From: Phytophthora hibernalis
Taxonomy: Eukaryota > Oomycota > Peronosporomycetes > Peronosporales > Peronosporaceae
Assembly (NCBI GenBank): GCA_012656075.1
Contig: JAAKBF010000354.1
Coordinates: 62,001 to 126,000, forward strand
Direction: 5' to 3'
Length of the DNA stretch: 64,000 bases
The notes below the pieces were generated by a model, which did not search any database, was not told where the DNA came from, and saw only the letters and a program-made list of their open reading frames with translations. The position numbers were made by a program, and so were the translations under genes. Shown here in pieces: positions 21,464 through 32,929 of this stretch (positions are counted from its first letter, which is position 1; each line of letters opens with the position of its first letter).

Positions 21464-21795
21464 GTTTGGAACTACGCCGGGGCCTCATCCATTCGATGGC
21501 GAATGGATGGATGCACTTTGCTTGACATCAGTCACTAGCGTGCACCATCGAAATCAGAACCTTTCACCGGATGTACTCGACTTTATTGACATGGCCACGA
21601 AACCTGGTTAGTTTAGAAGTGTTAGCCAAACAACCAACACCGCAGTCAGCAGGTCGACTTGTTGACTGCTTTCCTTGCAGCAACGTAATCAATGAAGGAA
21701 TAAAATGCACGTGCAACGTTACCGCAACTTATTATTTCTTATGTTGCCCATAAGCGATCTCAGCCCAATATCAAAGAGAACATCTTCCTAGAGCG
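21464..21795. promoter_or_regulatory. Shared upstream region of the PH protein and DDI1
   Basis: A divergent intergenic stretch that must hold both promoters. I saw no clear TATA box or operator and no extra ORF with support. Confidence 0.3.
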
Positions 21796-23752
21796 ATGCA
21801 AGTGACGGTGACGTCTGCAGACGGCGGCCAAGTGGCGCAGATCAGTGCTGAGCCCACGCAGCAGCTCAGCTCAGTAGCCCCACAACTGCAGCAGCAGGTG
21901 AATCTCGCTCTGTCTGCAGCTTCACCGTGTTGTAGCTCTTCTAATGTAGAAGTGTTTCTTCTTCCTCCAGTTTGGCATCCTGCGGCGTCCCAAGTGCTGA
22001 TGCTGAACGGCAACCCGCTGCGTCTCGACCAGACGGTAGTGAATGCAATGGAGATATTTGATCAGGTGTAATTTCAATTGCTGACGGACTGGGTGGATAC
22101 TTTTGTGTCAATTGGCAGTTCGAGCAGGCGGGTGTGAAGGAAGACGACCTACTGGTGATTATGAGCAACCCGTCGGCTGCAAGGCCTGCTGTACCCAGTG
22201 CTGCCGGGTTCACGGCTCGTCCGGGCATGAAGCTGCACGAGATTCCGGTGCGAGACGTTATTTTTGCGAGGTTTTTGAGAGGTACGAGGAGACTAACTGT
22301 GGTTTACGATAGGGAAATGCATCCCCGGAGATTCTTCTCGACATCATGGACAAGAATCCCACGCTGCTCACGGAGGTGGGTGGAGCTATTTTTATGTTTG
22401 TGGGAAATAGGATGACTAATTGTCTTCATTTACTGTGTACAGCTAGAGCAAGGGAACGCGAAATTGGCGACGGCGCTGAAGACCAAGAGTGTGTCGGTGC
22501 GTGGGGTATATTTTTGTTGGCAAAGAAGAATATGGCATCTGACTTTGATGATATTTGACGCTGGTTTTTGTAGGAAGTGCGCATGGCCCTCATGCAGATG
22601 CACATGGATGCTGCGTCGCGAAAATTCGAGGAGCAGCAGGAGATCGAGGCCTTGGAGCGGGATCCGTTCGATGCTGGTGCGCAAGCCAAAATTGCGGAGC
22701 GTATTCGTTTGTCGAATGTTCAGAAGAACATGGAGATCGCTATCGAGGAGATGCCTGAGGCCTTTGCTCGCGTTACGATGCTTTACATCCCCTGTGAGGT
22801 GAACGGAACGCAAGTGAAGGCGTTTGTGGACTCCGGAGCGCAGTCGACCATCATGTCGTCGGTAAGTTCTATCATGTTTTTCGAAACTCATCTAAGACGA
22901 GACTGATAAATCGGCTTGAATGTTCTCAGAGTTGCGCGGAGCGTTGCGGTATCATGCGGCTGGTGGACAAGCGGTTTGCTGGGCAGGTAAAGATACTTTT
23001 TCTACGAGTCCGATTTTCAAGTCTAAAGACTGTCTTTGCAGGCTGTTGGTGTGGGCACGGCAACAATCATCGGCAAAGTGCACATGGCCCCACTGAAGAT
23101 TGGCAACGAGTTTTACAACTGCAGCTTCACGATTTTGGATCAGCAGGGCGTGGACTTCCTCTTTGGTCTGGACATGCTCAAGCGGCATCAGGTACGTAGT
23201 CGTCCGTTCAAGTACTGATAATCTGTGCGCAGCTACTAACTTCCCGTTGCTGCAGTGTTGTATTGATCTGGGCAAAAACGTTCTTCGTCTCACGGAAGGC
23301 GAACGCTTCCACGATGTCCCTTTCTTGCCGGAACACGTACGTACAGACTGTACTACAGAATCTTCCGTTGGTATTCGTTGTCTACTCACTCAACGTCCGT
23401 CTTCGAATTGCAGGAGATCCCGTCGTCTGAGAACCGTGCGGAATCCGCAGCCCCACCAGCGACGATTGGAGGCGTCCCTGTTCCAGTTTCAACTCCAGGA
23501 TCGACCCCAACTTCCGCCTCGGCAGTTCCAGTGTCGGCAGCAGGAGCAAATGATCAGGACAAGATTGCTCAATTGGTGGGGCTGGGCTTTCCTCAGGATC
23601 GGGTAAGTCCTGCTTGCACTTTGCCATCGAACTCAACTTTGCTGACATGTGTGACGTGTGTTGTCTTGCTTTCACTAAAGGCTATCCAGGCGCTGCAATC
23701 GTGCAATGGTAACGTCGACATGGCTGCCGGACTCCTCTTCGAGAGCATGTAG
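21796..23752 (+). CDS. DDI1: DDI1-like ubiquitin-receptor aspartic protease
   Basis: A proteasome shuttle and retroviral-type aspartic protease of the Ddi1 family. It is spliced into about ten exons with short introns. Domain order is an N-terminal ubiquitin-like domain ([17 protein letters not shown] ... [14 protein letters not shown] ... [12 protein letters not shown]), a helical linker with [20 protein letters not shown] and QNPF-like [14 protein letters not shown], and the RVP domain. The RVP domain has the catalytic DSGAQST in [14 protein letters not shown], followed by [19 protein letters not shown] and [20 protein letters not shown]-terminal UBA domain has [14 protein letters not shown] and [20 protein letters not shown]. 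All three classical DDI1 modules are therefore present. A one-base break lies at about 21,980 (ATCC tract) in the ubiquitin-like domain. Adding a base restores FGIP before AASQVLML. Confidence 0.93.
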
Positions 23753-23836
23753 CGATTTTAAGCCAATCAGATCGCCAATTGGACGCTTTTTGTCGAATCA
23801 GCATTCGTTCTTCTCAAATTTCAATAAGCATAAACC

Positions 23837-24879
23837 ATGGCAGGCGACGAGTTCCGCGCGGACCTGTACGAGATCCTGGGGCTGGAGCCCGCGGCTGACG
23901 AGCGCCAAGTGGCCCGCGCCTACAAGAAGAAGTCCATCGTGCACCATCCTGACCGCGGTGGAGACGGTACGAAGCCGTGCGTTGGCGCTAGTAGAAATAT
24001 AAAGAAATATGGGCTCTAACTTAAAATTTGCAGTACAAAAGTTCCTGGAGCTGACCCATGCGCGTGATATTCTGCTGGACCCCAAGAAGAAAGAGGCCTA
24101 TGACAAGAAGCTGTCACGTGAACTGCTGGCTCAGAAGAAGCAGCGCGAGCGGGAGGCGGAGCTCGATGGCAGACGCAGACAGATGCGAGATGGTTCGTGG
24201 CTCTAAAAACTGTTCCTGTGTTAAAGAGGCTAACGTTATGTTGTTTTTGTTATTGTGATAATGTGCAGAGCTGTTGAGGAAGGAGCAGAGCTTTGAGCAT
24301 GGTCGGAAGACGAGTGCAAAGCAACAGAAAACGGAACTGTCGAAGCTCCGTGAGAAGGCGCAGGCTCGGCAGCAGGAGCTTCAAGAGCGTCTTGCTCGAG
24401 ATGCAAAGCGGCGAGCAGATCAGAGTAAACAGGACGATGCACGTGGAGCGCCCAAGTCGCAGCGCACGGTTACGTTCAAATGGGATAAACGCCAGCACTC
24501 GCACTCGGATGATACGCTCAGTCGAGAACTGCGGTCGTACGGCGAGGTCGAAGCTATCAAGATGAAGACGTCGTCTGCAAAAGTGATCTTCGCGGATGCT
24601 GCAGCGGCTGCGAATGCGGTCCGCGTTGAGGGGCATAAGGATTGCTGGCGAGAAGTCTCGATCCAAGGCCACATCGTAGAGACGGACGGGTTTACATCCG
24701 CTGAAGACAAGACTACGACTGCATCAGCATCCAGACGCAATGTTCCGACGCTCCCTGGAGGACCCATTTCACTGAAAGAGCACTTGGCGTTTGAGAAAGT
24801 CGTTCTTGCCGCGCTGCGAGAAAAGGCCAAGCTGCAGCAAGCGCAAGAACAGCAGCAGACACCCGTGCAATCACACTGA
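23837..24879 (+). CDS. DNAJC17: DNAJC17-like J-domain/RRM splicing co-factor
   Basis: Three exons: 23837-23966, 24034-24192 and 24269-24879. An N-terminal J domain (ADLYEILGLEPAADERQVARAY) carries the HPD in VHHPDRGGD, and the second exon gives FLELTHARDILLDPKKKEAYDKK. A charged coiled-coil follows, then an RRM-like region (VTFKWDKRQ, LRSYGEVEAIKMKTSSAKVIF) and a tail. This order matches DNAJC17/Cwf23, spliceosome-associated J proteins. It is compact, with DDI1 ending 84 bases upstream on the same strand. Confidence 0.9.
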
Positions 24880-24928
24880 TAAGTGGTTCAATTGGCGCAT
24901 ATTCTTATAGGTGGCTTGGCTAAAGACC

Positions 24929-25369
24929 CTATCGTTTCTCGCTGGACGCCGTCATCTGACGCAGAAACTCCACCCAAACAGTCGAAATGGTCACGACCTC
25001 TTGGCCCTGCAACAGCAATAACACGTTCAATTTAATGCGAGCTTCAGCCCTACAATGCATTGCTGAGTTTGTGACCCACCACATCGTTGAGGTGCTCCAT
25101 ATTCTGGTTCAAAATCTGCACGTTCGACACAGCCTCTTGCATCTCCTACAGTAGCAGCCAATACACAGCGTCAAGTGAGAAAACTCCAATCAACCACCAC
25201 CAGCTCCACTAACCTCTCGAATTTCATCTTCAAGCCGCTTCTTCTCCTTCTGGAACCACTCCTACCTCACCAAATAAAAACATCAGCGTATGCCACCACC
25301 TCAACCCTCCGTCATCACCACACGCACCCGGTCAGGTCCTCCACTCGAGTCTCTTCGCAGCGCGTCCAT
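24929..25369 (-). CDS. DAD1: DAD1-like DASH/Dam1 complex subunit, micro-exon gene
   Basis: A 77-residue protein is encoded by four tiny exons on the minus strand (25369-25328, 25261-25214, 25145-25080, 25006-24929), all with GT-AG borders and preserved phase. The product begins MDALRRDSSGGPDR. It then has WFQKEKKRLEDEIREEM, a helix with VSNVQILNQNMEHLNDVG and a QEVVTISTVWVEFL tail. The pattern F-x-x-E-x3-L-x2-EI...LN-x2-(L/M)E...VG-x-E...(S/T)-x2-W matches yeast/fungal Dad1, a microtubule-ring subunit of the kinetochore DASH complex, along nearly its full length (Dad1 proteins are around 80-95 residues). It lies tail-to-tail with DNAJC17 and upstream of p24. The exons were too short to appear as long ORFs. 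The exon structure is secure, the family identity likely. Confidence 0.62.
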
Positions 25370-25507
25370 CGTGTTCAAAATGACATCATGGTGTGCACCA
25401 CACTCAACCCATCATCAAGCATACATATTCCCATCACGTCGTCCTATCGCTGACAAAGCTACACAATCCAAATTCACGGGGGACACACCACTAGAGGAGC
25501 TGCCATA

Positions 25508-26134
25508 ATGGTGACCAAGTCTCTGCTGACGCTGCTACTGCTGGCCCTAGGCGCCACATCCTTAAACGCCGTGCAGTTCGACATCCGCCGCCGTGCAGAG
25601 AAGTGTCTGAGCGACGAGGTGGCCCAGGGCAGCCTCGTGGTGGCCCACTACAACGTCATTGGCGGTGTACGCGGCCAGTCGGGCGTGTCGCTGGCCATCA
25701 CGGACCCGCTGCGCAAGTTCCTGAAGCAGGACGCCAACATCGACACGTCGTCCGACGACATCCACAAGTTTTCCTTCACGGCAGACGCTGGTGGCAACTA
25801 CGCCGTGTGCTTCGTCAACAGCAACGACAAGCCCGTGCGCGTCATGCTGGACTTCAAACACGGCGTGGAGGCCAAGGACTACACGGAGGTGGCCAAGCGC
25901 GAGCACCTGATGCCCGTGGAGAAGGAGCTGCGCAAGATGGAGGACACGGTGGACGAGATCCACCGAGAGATGCTCTACATGCGCGAGCGAGAGGCCACGA
26001 TGCGCAACACGAACGAGTCTACCAACTCGCGCGTGCTCTGGTTCAGCTTCTTCTCCATCCTCGTGCTGCTCGGCATGGGCGTGTGGCAGGTCATGTACCT
26101 CAAGAAGTTCTTCAAGAGCAAAAAGCTCATCTAA
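25508..26134 (+). CDS. p24 (EMP24/GP25L, TMED-type) cargo receptor
   Basis: Type I membrane protein of COPI/COPII vesicles. A signal peptide (MVTKSLLTLLLLALGATSLNA) is followed by a GOLD domain (AEKCLSDEVAQGSLVVAHYNV ... YAVCFVNSNDKPVRVMLDF) with the conserved cysteine pair, a coiled coil (EKELRKMEDTVDEIHREMLYM) and a single transmembrane helix (VLWFSFFSILVLLGMGVWQVMY). The short tail ends KKLI, a COPI-binding dilysine signal. At 208 residues it has the family length and resembles the delta (TMED10-like) class. It is uninterrupted and intronless. Confidence 0.93.
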   Translation: MVTKSLLTLLLLALGATSLNAVQFDIRRRAEKCLSDEVAQGSLVVAHYNVIGGVRGQSGVSLAITDPLRKFLKQDANIDTSSDDIHKFSFTADAGGNYAVCFVNSNDKPVRVMLDFKHGVEAKDYTEVAKREHLMPVEKELRKMEDTVDEIHREMLYMREREATMRNTNESTNSRVLWFSFFSILVLLGMGVWQVMYLKKFFKSKKLI

Positions 26135-26426
26135 GCAGGGCTTGTAGATGGTGGGTTGGACGCCAGCTTTAGCCATCGACAGGTAGCAGTAAAAGCCTCA
26201 AAATACAAGACCTGGCTGGGTCCGGATGCCACCAATGTGCTGCTGGAAGTGCTGCTGTATTTATAGTTGAAGTTGGAGATGGGCGCATGTGCTGTGCCCG
26301 AAATGGAGCATTGGCATCTTCACGTGACTGTATTAGGGCTACTTGTGAAGACTCCGCCAGACTATTTACAACTTGGTTTGACTCCGCTTGACTCGTCCGG
26401 CATTGTGTTCTGCTGGACTCGACGTC

Positions 26427-29400
26427 ATGGCGGACTTCCGTAACGCAGCCTCGAGCGACGATGATCAGCACGACGACGGAGGCCCGGAGTGGGAGACTGC
26501 GCCGGACAATGATGAAGAGGAAGACAGTGGCGAAGACAACGGCTTCTCGGATCGCAACTACCAAGGCGACGCCAGCGACGGAGACTTTGAAGATGCCTGG
26601 TTGGATGACTACCTGCCGGATGATTCAGACGCCCGAAAAATGCACACCGGTGAGTCTGCACGACCGCCATCAGAAGACGATCGAACTTCGTCACAGCACC
26701 TACAGGAAATCGACAGTCAGGAGGAGAGCGATACTGCAATAGTGTCTCGGACATCGAGTCTTGCCCTGGAAATGGACACGGCACCATCCCTCATGGTAGT
26801 GGGTGCTACTGGTGGAGAAGCTGTAAGTGTGCCCTCACCCCGACTTGCAGGGTTTGCAGCTCTCAATTCATTTCCGGAAGGAGGTCGACGCTATAGCGCG
26901 TCGCTCAACTCTGAGCCCTCTTCGTCAGCACTGATACACCCCATTACGGATTCCATGCCGTTAGATAAAAGCGGCCGACGAGATTCCTCTCCGATAACCT
27001 CATTGACACCACTATCACCATCAACATCTCCTTACAAACGTGCCAACAGCCTTCTTGTAGGTCCCCCACAGACCACAACAACGAAGGTACTGCACGCTCA
27101 GCAGTCAAATCGGGATGATGTCCGTCCTGGTTTATCTCGACCAAGGTCGTACTCGCAGGTTTGGGACTCGACCGAAACCACGAAGAGGACTTCGTCACGT
27201 CTCCTCGACGAGTGGAAGCGCAAGGAGATGTGGCAAGACTTGAAGCGCGCAGAGGAGAACGTTATTACACCGGGTAGTACCGGCAAGCGAGAGAAAACTT
27301 CTCCATCACGTTTGCCTAAATACAAGCGTGCAGCTTCGGATGCCCGATTGGACACGCTGTTGCAAACTCTCCAGGCAGAGGTAGCGACGCCATCGCGTCG
27401 CGAAGACTCTGCAGTGAAACAGAGGAAAGAGTCGCGGCGAAATCATCTCCGACGTCGTAACTCCAGCCAAGTCGCCTCGGCTGTCATGAGCCCGGTTGAT
27501 GAAAGCGAAAAAGACTCTGGGTCCTCCTCGCCTCGACGAACTCGAGCATCACTGGCGTTCTCCACTTCTAGCAGCATTCCGCCGTCTCCTTTTACGTTGA
27601 CCTCAGTCCCAGTCGTCACGCCACCTTCGCCAACTCCTTCCATCCCCTCTGTCCCGCTGTCAGAGTTCGAGTTACTACAACAGGAGAAGCATTTTCTTGT
27701 GCAAGAGAAACAGACATTACAACTTGAGAAGCAGTCTCTTCAGCATGACAAGGAGACATTGCGGGCTGAGGTAGAAAAGGCTCGGGGTGATTCCGCCGCA
27801 GACCAGGAAAGACTTCGGCACCTCAACGAGAAACTACACCAGTTGAACGAGAAGCTGGCTCATCTCAGCGAAAAGCTGCTTCAACTCGATGCTGTCGAGC
27901 GCGACAACCGCAGTTTGAAGGAGGAGACCCAGAAGTACGAAATGCAGGCACTGAGCTCGAACGAGTTGGTTAAGACACTACGTGACCAACTCACACTCAC
28001 CACCAAGAGTGAGGAACAACTGAAGCTCCAAACCAAACAACTTATGGAGCAAAATCAATCACTGCAGACAGATCTTCTGGAAAAAATTGCCTCCGAGACG
28101 ACAAAGTTTCAAAAGATGGCGAAGATGTCAGCGGAGAACGAGTCCCTTATGGAAGATCTTGAGCGAAAGGAAAATGCCATGAGTGAACGGGAGCTTGAGG
28201 AGCGGATGCGGATGCGAGGCTTGGTTATTCACGGTTTATTGCGCTCAAAAAGCCGCGACATGCTGCACTCTGCTCTGTTCCGGTGGTCAGGAACTGCGCA
28301 GAATGTGACATCAGCTCGAGCTCGAGCGCTGGCGTTGTTGTCGAGCGTTGGCCGCAACGTCACCCTGAGACTAAAAGCTGCAGCCGTCAGTAAGCTCAAG
28401 CAGTTTGCAGTCGTAGATAGCCATGTTGAGACTGTGGCGAAGCTCCAGGAAGTCTCAATTTAGCGAAGCGGGGGCTAAAGAACACCGCATTTTGCTTGGT
28501 GTGATGCACCTCGACCGCCTCATGGATCACTCGGAGCACCGTCAGGCAGCTAAAGCCTTCAGCACTTGGAAGACAATCCAACGCAAGCATGCAGTCCTGA
28601 CACGATCACTGGGATTGGGGTTCTCAAAATTGCAGCTTGTTCTGCTTGGTCGAGATAAAACAGCAACCCGTAAGGCCTTGTCGAAATGGCAGTTTGCTAC
28701 AACACGTGACAACAATTGCGCGAACTTGGAACGCGTGCAACAGCTAGAAGCTAGCTTGGCCGAAGCAAAGGAGTGCGTGTTCTCACTCTCGCGTGCGAAA
28801 ACAAAGTTGGAAGAGAAGCTTCAAGCATCTCGAGACGAGAGCCAACGCCTCACTGGTGAGCTGACAGAATGCGGTTCGGAGCTTCAACTTGTAAAGCACG
28901 GGTTCGTGACTACCGTTATTCGAGATACCGAACGTGCGTGGTTGCGGATGCTGCTCGTGCAGTGGCGGATTCAGACACATGTGTCTGCTGTCACGAAAGA
29001 GCTTCGGCTGCAGGTTGAAATGGCTGAACTAAAGGCAGCCGAGCGTGACAAATACTCCAAATCGCTGGACGACTACAGCCGTGTGTTACGTAGCGACCTG
29101 GAGCGCTTTCAATTCTTCTCGCTGGATAAACGTATCACCGTGGACGTACTCTCCAAGAAATTGTTGCGTGAGGAGGAACGTTATCGCCACATGGAAGAGC
29201 GCCACGTTGCTCTCGAGGAGAAGGCCCACGCCTTGAAGACTCAACTGTCTTCGTTCGTCGAATGGGACGGACTAGCTCTGCCTTTCTCCGTTCTCACGTT
29301 ATGTAAGGATGTCGCGGTGAGCAACCTACGCGAACTCTTCCAGTTACATGCCGACAGTGTAATTGTTGGCGAGGCAGTCGGCACAAGAGGGGTTGATGGC

Positions 29401-30926
29401 GATACTCCGTCACCTCGGCTTGCCATGTCATCACTTGTTCGTATACTTGAATACTCGACTTTGCTCGAGGAGAACGTTATTGACAGGGAAGTACTCGCCG
29501 AACGCCTGGCACGTCATCTTCCTCCTTATGCAGTGGAGCGCGGTCTTCTCTTTGCAGATTTCGTGACAGGTTTGAACCAGTTCCTGACCGAAGTTTTCGC
29601 TGCAAGCAACACCAAGCTCGAGCAATTAAAACGTTTCTGGGCAAGCTTGCTTTCCTTCTAGGAGCATTGCATGGCCGAGGTGATGTGGCAACCGTGGGAG
29701 CCACATCTAGCAATGGCAGGAATACCAACGGTGCTGGAGAAAATGGCACTGGTTTAATGCTGTGCCCGTCACGTACTTCGTGGGCAGGTCATCTTAGCGA
29801 CGACATTCTTCAAAATCAGGAGAAGTTGCTCGCTGTTTTAGAGCACGAGACAGCAGTTGTAGAGCGTGCTGTCATGGAAAAGGCTTCTCTTAAGCACACA
29901 TATCCTCCGTCGGATCGCCCGTCGAGCGGAAATGTCACCCGCAGAGGAAGTGCAACGTTCTTCGAATACCAGTGCGATCCACTTCTTCCACCAGAACCGG
30001 CCAATAGAGCTACTGGGTCACCTTCGCAATCGATCGCGTCTACACCAGCCAGCACCAGCTTGAGTAGCCCGACCTCAAGTAGTGCGCCATCAGCTGGGGC
30101 TTTTTCGATGGAGGCGTACGCAAATTGGCACCTCGCTCCGCAAGTCCGAGATCTTTTCCTGGCCTTCCACGCACCCTTACTCAAACTCCTCGTTCAGTAC
30201 TCAGGTGGGAAGCGTACTTCTGCCCTTGGAAATCAGTACTGCCTCACTGCTGCAGCGGTCTCCCGCATGTTCACCGATCTGAAGTTACACCCGACGTTCT
30301 TGTCCCGAGACGTGATCCAGACGCTATTTGATAGTTTTCAGGAGACAAGCGATGCTGGAGATGGTTTAATGGCACCACAGGGCTTCACTCTCTTACTTGG
30401 CTCTTGTGCTCTAGAACTGTACTCTAGGTCGCTTGCGAGCAGTCAAACCAAGCCCGAATTCCTTCTCTCAGCTCGTGAAGTGCTGCTGTCATTCTTCGGA
30501 GATCTTGGTCTCGTTACTGAAGGCCAAGTACCCCCAGTACCACGGCTGTGTTTCGTTGGCATGGAGGTTGAAACCATTCTCTGGCCGCTCTTTGAGTACT
30601 ACGCAACGTCGGGTGATGCAGCAGGAGGAAATTCCAACGTTGGTGATGACATTCGAGTCGGGATGACAGCCCCCATGTTCGAGCGGTTCATGATGGATAT
30701 CGCTGGCAAAGCAGCGGGTGATTCGCGCAACATTTTCGTTCGAGTTATGCAGGACCTACACAACAATCAAGCTGCAGGTGGGGCAAAGGAGAACGACCAA
30801 CACTGGCGAATGCGCCTGGACGAATTCTACATTGCGATCTCGTACGTACAGACTGAACGCAGTCCAGGAACAGCATACGCGACAACTGGCGAAGCTGTAC
30901 GGAAGTGGCTGCAACAAACGCAATAG
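26427..30926 (+). CDS. Large coiled-coil protein of unknown function
   Basis: One gene of about 1,500 residues is read across two one-base frame breaks (about 28,456, and 29,628-29,631 in an AAAA tract). The start is taken at the first ATG (MADFRNAASSDDDQ), in frame with the long ORF. The N-terminal 400 residues are acidic and Ser/Pro-rich, probably disordered. Residues from about 420 form long coiled coils (LQQEKHFLVQEKQTLQLEKQ). IQ/SFI-like Trp-containing helical repeats follow (MLHSALFRWSG, AAKAFSTWKTIQRKH, TRKALSKWQF, WLRMLLVQWRI), as in centrosomal or cytoskeletal proteins. The C-terminal 400 residues are globular. Its function was not recognised. The repeated hydrophobic-Trp helices suggest a basal-body or centrosome role, as an inference. 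Confidence 0.6.
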
Positions 30927-31104
30927 GAAGCAACGCGTAGATCAACATGATGAGTGAGAGAGCGAATAGTATTAGCGGAACCAAATCATAACGAAGAAGA
31001 TACCCACAACTCGTCGGCCATGCTGATTCTTCTCGCGCAGTGTCAGAGGTCGGTTGCTGGATTAGCTCAGACATCGTATCACTTTACCACGATGTCGAAG
31101 TGTG

Positions 31105-32346
31105 TTACTCGCTGATCGCGACCAACTGCACAACCATTACGCGGTTGTTGGTCTGAATAGGTGTTCCGACATTCGAAGAATCCACCTGGTACTTGAGGCT
31201 GCGGAACGAATTCTGCTTCGCCCGACAGCGAAATCGAAGTTCAAATTGCTTCAGTGCGGGGATGGTTGCGACCAACTCTTGCAATGCGGCTATATCGCGT
31301 TGCTGGTCCTCCAAGCTGAAAGACGTGATCAGCACGGGCTTGCACGAGGCCAGCACAGTCTTGATAGTGGGTTTCCAGCTTTCACGCAGGCGCGGGTGGC
31401 CCACCCCAGGATTAAATAGCACAAATGCATCTGGGTTTCCCAGCCTCTTCGTCTCAAGTGTGTGGTACAGTCCGTGGATCATCTCCAACTGGATAAACTC
31501 ATTTTCGTTCGGCCTGGTCGTCGGCATCTCCTTCCGCGCTGACATCACCGGTACATGGTCGCCAATCAGTTTAATGGAAAACTGGCGGCCAGGATGAAAA
31601 AACGACAGCTCGTCCCACAAATATCTAGGCATCATAGCTTCCGCTCGTGCTCCAATCACATGCAGCTCGAATTTACTCTTGTCCGCCTCCACCATCTCCG
31701 ACAGGAACCTGCTGAGCGTCATGACGTAGGAATAGGCCGACGACAGCAGTCTCAAAGCCCTCAAATCCTCCAGCAACTGATCACCAGGACGGTAGAGCTT
31801 CAGAAAGTCCGTCCACGACGTCAAATGGCGATTTTCTTCCCATTTGCTGCTCTCACGTCGACTTGGCTGCAGCACTGCGTCTCAAAATTTAACCACCTGA
31901 TAATGCACTTCTTGTCAATGGCCACGCACCTCCAGAAAACAACTGCGAGGCTTCAGGCGTCGCTGCGTACTCGACATCTTGCACCATACTGTCGTACAGC
32001 TCTAGAACCTCGGAATTGGTCGCTTCCAGCGTGTCTGCGCACTCCTTGCAGAATACAGATAAGTCAATATTGGACTCTTAATACCTAAAGTCTATGGTGG
32101 GCCCCTCACCTGGGAGCAGGCGAGCGGTAGTCGCGTCCGGCTGCAGTCCACGCGCTCGGCCAGGACGTCGCCTATGTCGGCGGAGCGCGAGAGCGACAGC
32201 GCCGTCTGGAGCCCGCACTGCAGACACGGCAGGCGCGCCACGGACCCCACGAGCGACTGCGCGCCGGGGATCCGCAGTTGGCGCGACGAGATGCAGCGCA
32301 CGGATCCGACCAGCAGCGGACGCCGACGCAAGAGCTGCGCGAACAT
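31105..32346 (-). CDS. MSS51: MSS51-like mitochondrial zinc-finger protein
   Basis: Three exons (32346-32110, 32044-31930, 31874-31105) with GT-AG borders and correct phase. Exon 1 encodes an arginine-rich mitochondrial presequence (MFAQLLRRRPLLVGSVRC) and a CxxC knuckle (CLQCG). Exons 1-2 join to give a second Cys set (CSQECAD). Exon 3 carries the globular part: KWEENRHLTSWTDFLKLYRPGD, FELHVIGARAEAMMPRYLW and FNPGVGHPRLRESWKPTI. The C-terminal domain resembles the zf-MYND/MSS51_C family, whose yeast member controls COX1 translation. The gene ends tail-to-tail with the coiled-coil gene, 178 bases away. The specific orthology is less certain than the family. Confidence 0.68.
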
Positions 32347-32929
32347 TGCGATCTTGCTGACTGTTTTAGTTTTCTGCCGGGATCATTCTGTCGTAATTTC
32401 TAATCCCATTTTGTGACAGCTAATTAAGCGCTTAATTATGGGTAGGACGATTAAGCTCGACGACCCCACAATCTTTTTGTCGTTGTTTTATATTTTAACT
32501 CAATCTTTACTTTATTCGTTGTTTATTTTTAATCAACGACTCTAATTGAACGCTTTCTCGAAGCCGGCTGCTGCCTAAATTTCGCTTTATAAAGTGAATC
32601 GTTGGTATAATTTAAGCTTTTTAAAAAGCTTAAAAGCTCGGTTTAAAAACCGAGCTTTTCGCAGCTAATCAATGATTAATATTGGGATTTGATGTTGAAT
32701 AAACGTCGCTATTCAGCGGACAAAAAGGCTGCAAAGCACAATAAGTAAAGGCACGATAAAACAAAGCTTACCGGTATGTGTATTTTGTCGGTGAAAGCCG
32801 AATTTTACAACTTCATCAGAGATTCAACAGAGAAAACTTACATAAAATCATCGACTACCGATACGCCATCGATGGTGTGGGTACCCTGCCAAGCCTTGGG
32901 TGGTCATCAAGGCCAGTTGGACGGCTGGG
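32347..32929. other. AT-rich accessory spacer with palindromes
   Basis: No gene was seen. It contains two adjacent perfect palindromes (32,611-32,659) and AT-rich flanks. Confidence 0.45.
32611..32659. repeat. Two adjacent perfect palindromes sharing an edge
   Basis: 32611-32634 is a 24-base perfect palindrome (tttaagctttttaaaa-type). Overlapping its last bases, 32632-32644 and 32647-32659 form a 13-bp stem with a 2-base loop (aaaagctcggttt arms). It could fold as mutually exclusive hairpins. Confidence 0.75.

Noticed and set aside
25562..26176. Long His/Leu-rich minus ORF and Arg/Gly-rich plus ORF over the p24 gene
   Set aside because: Shadow frames of the GC-rich p24 coding region, which has clear domain evidence.
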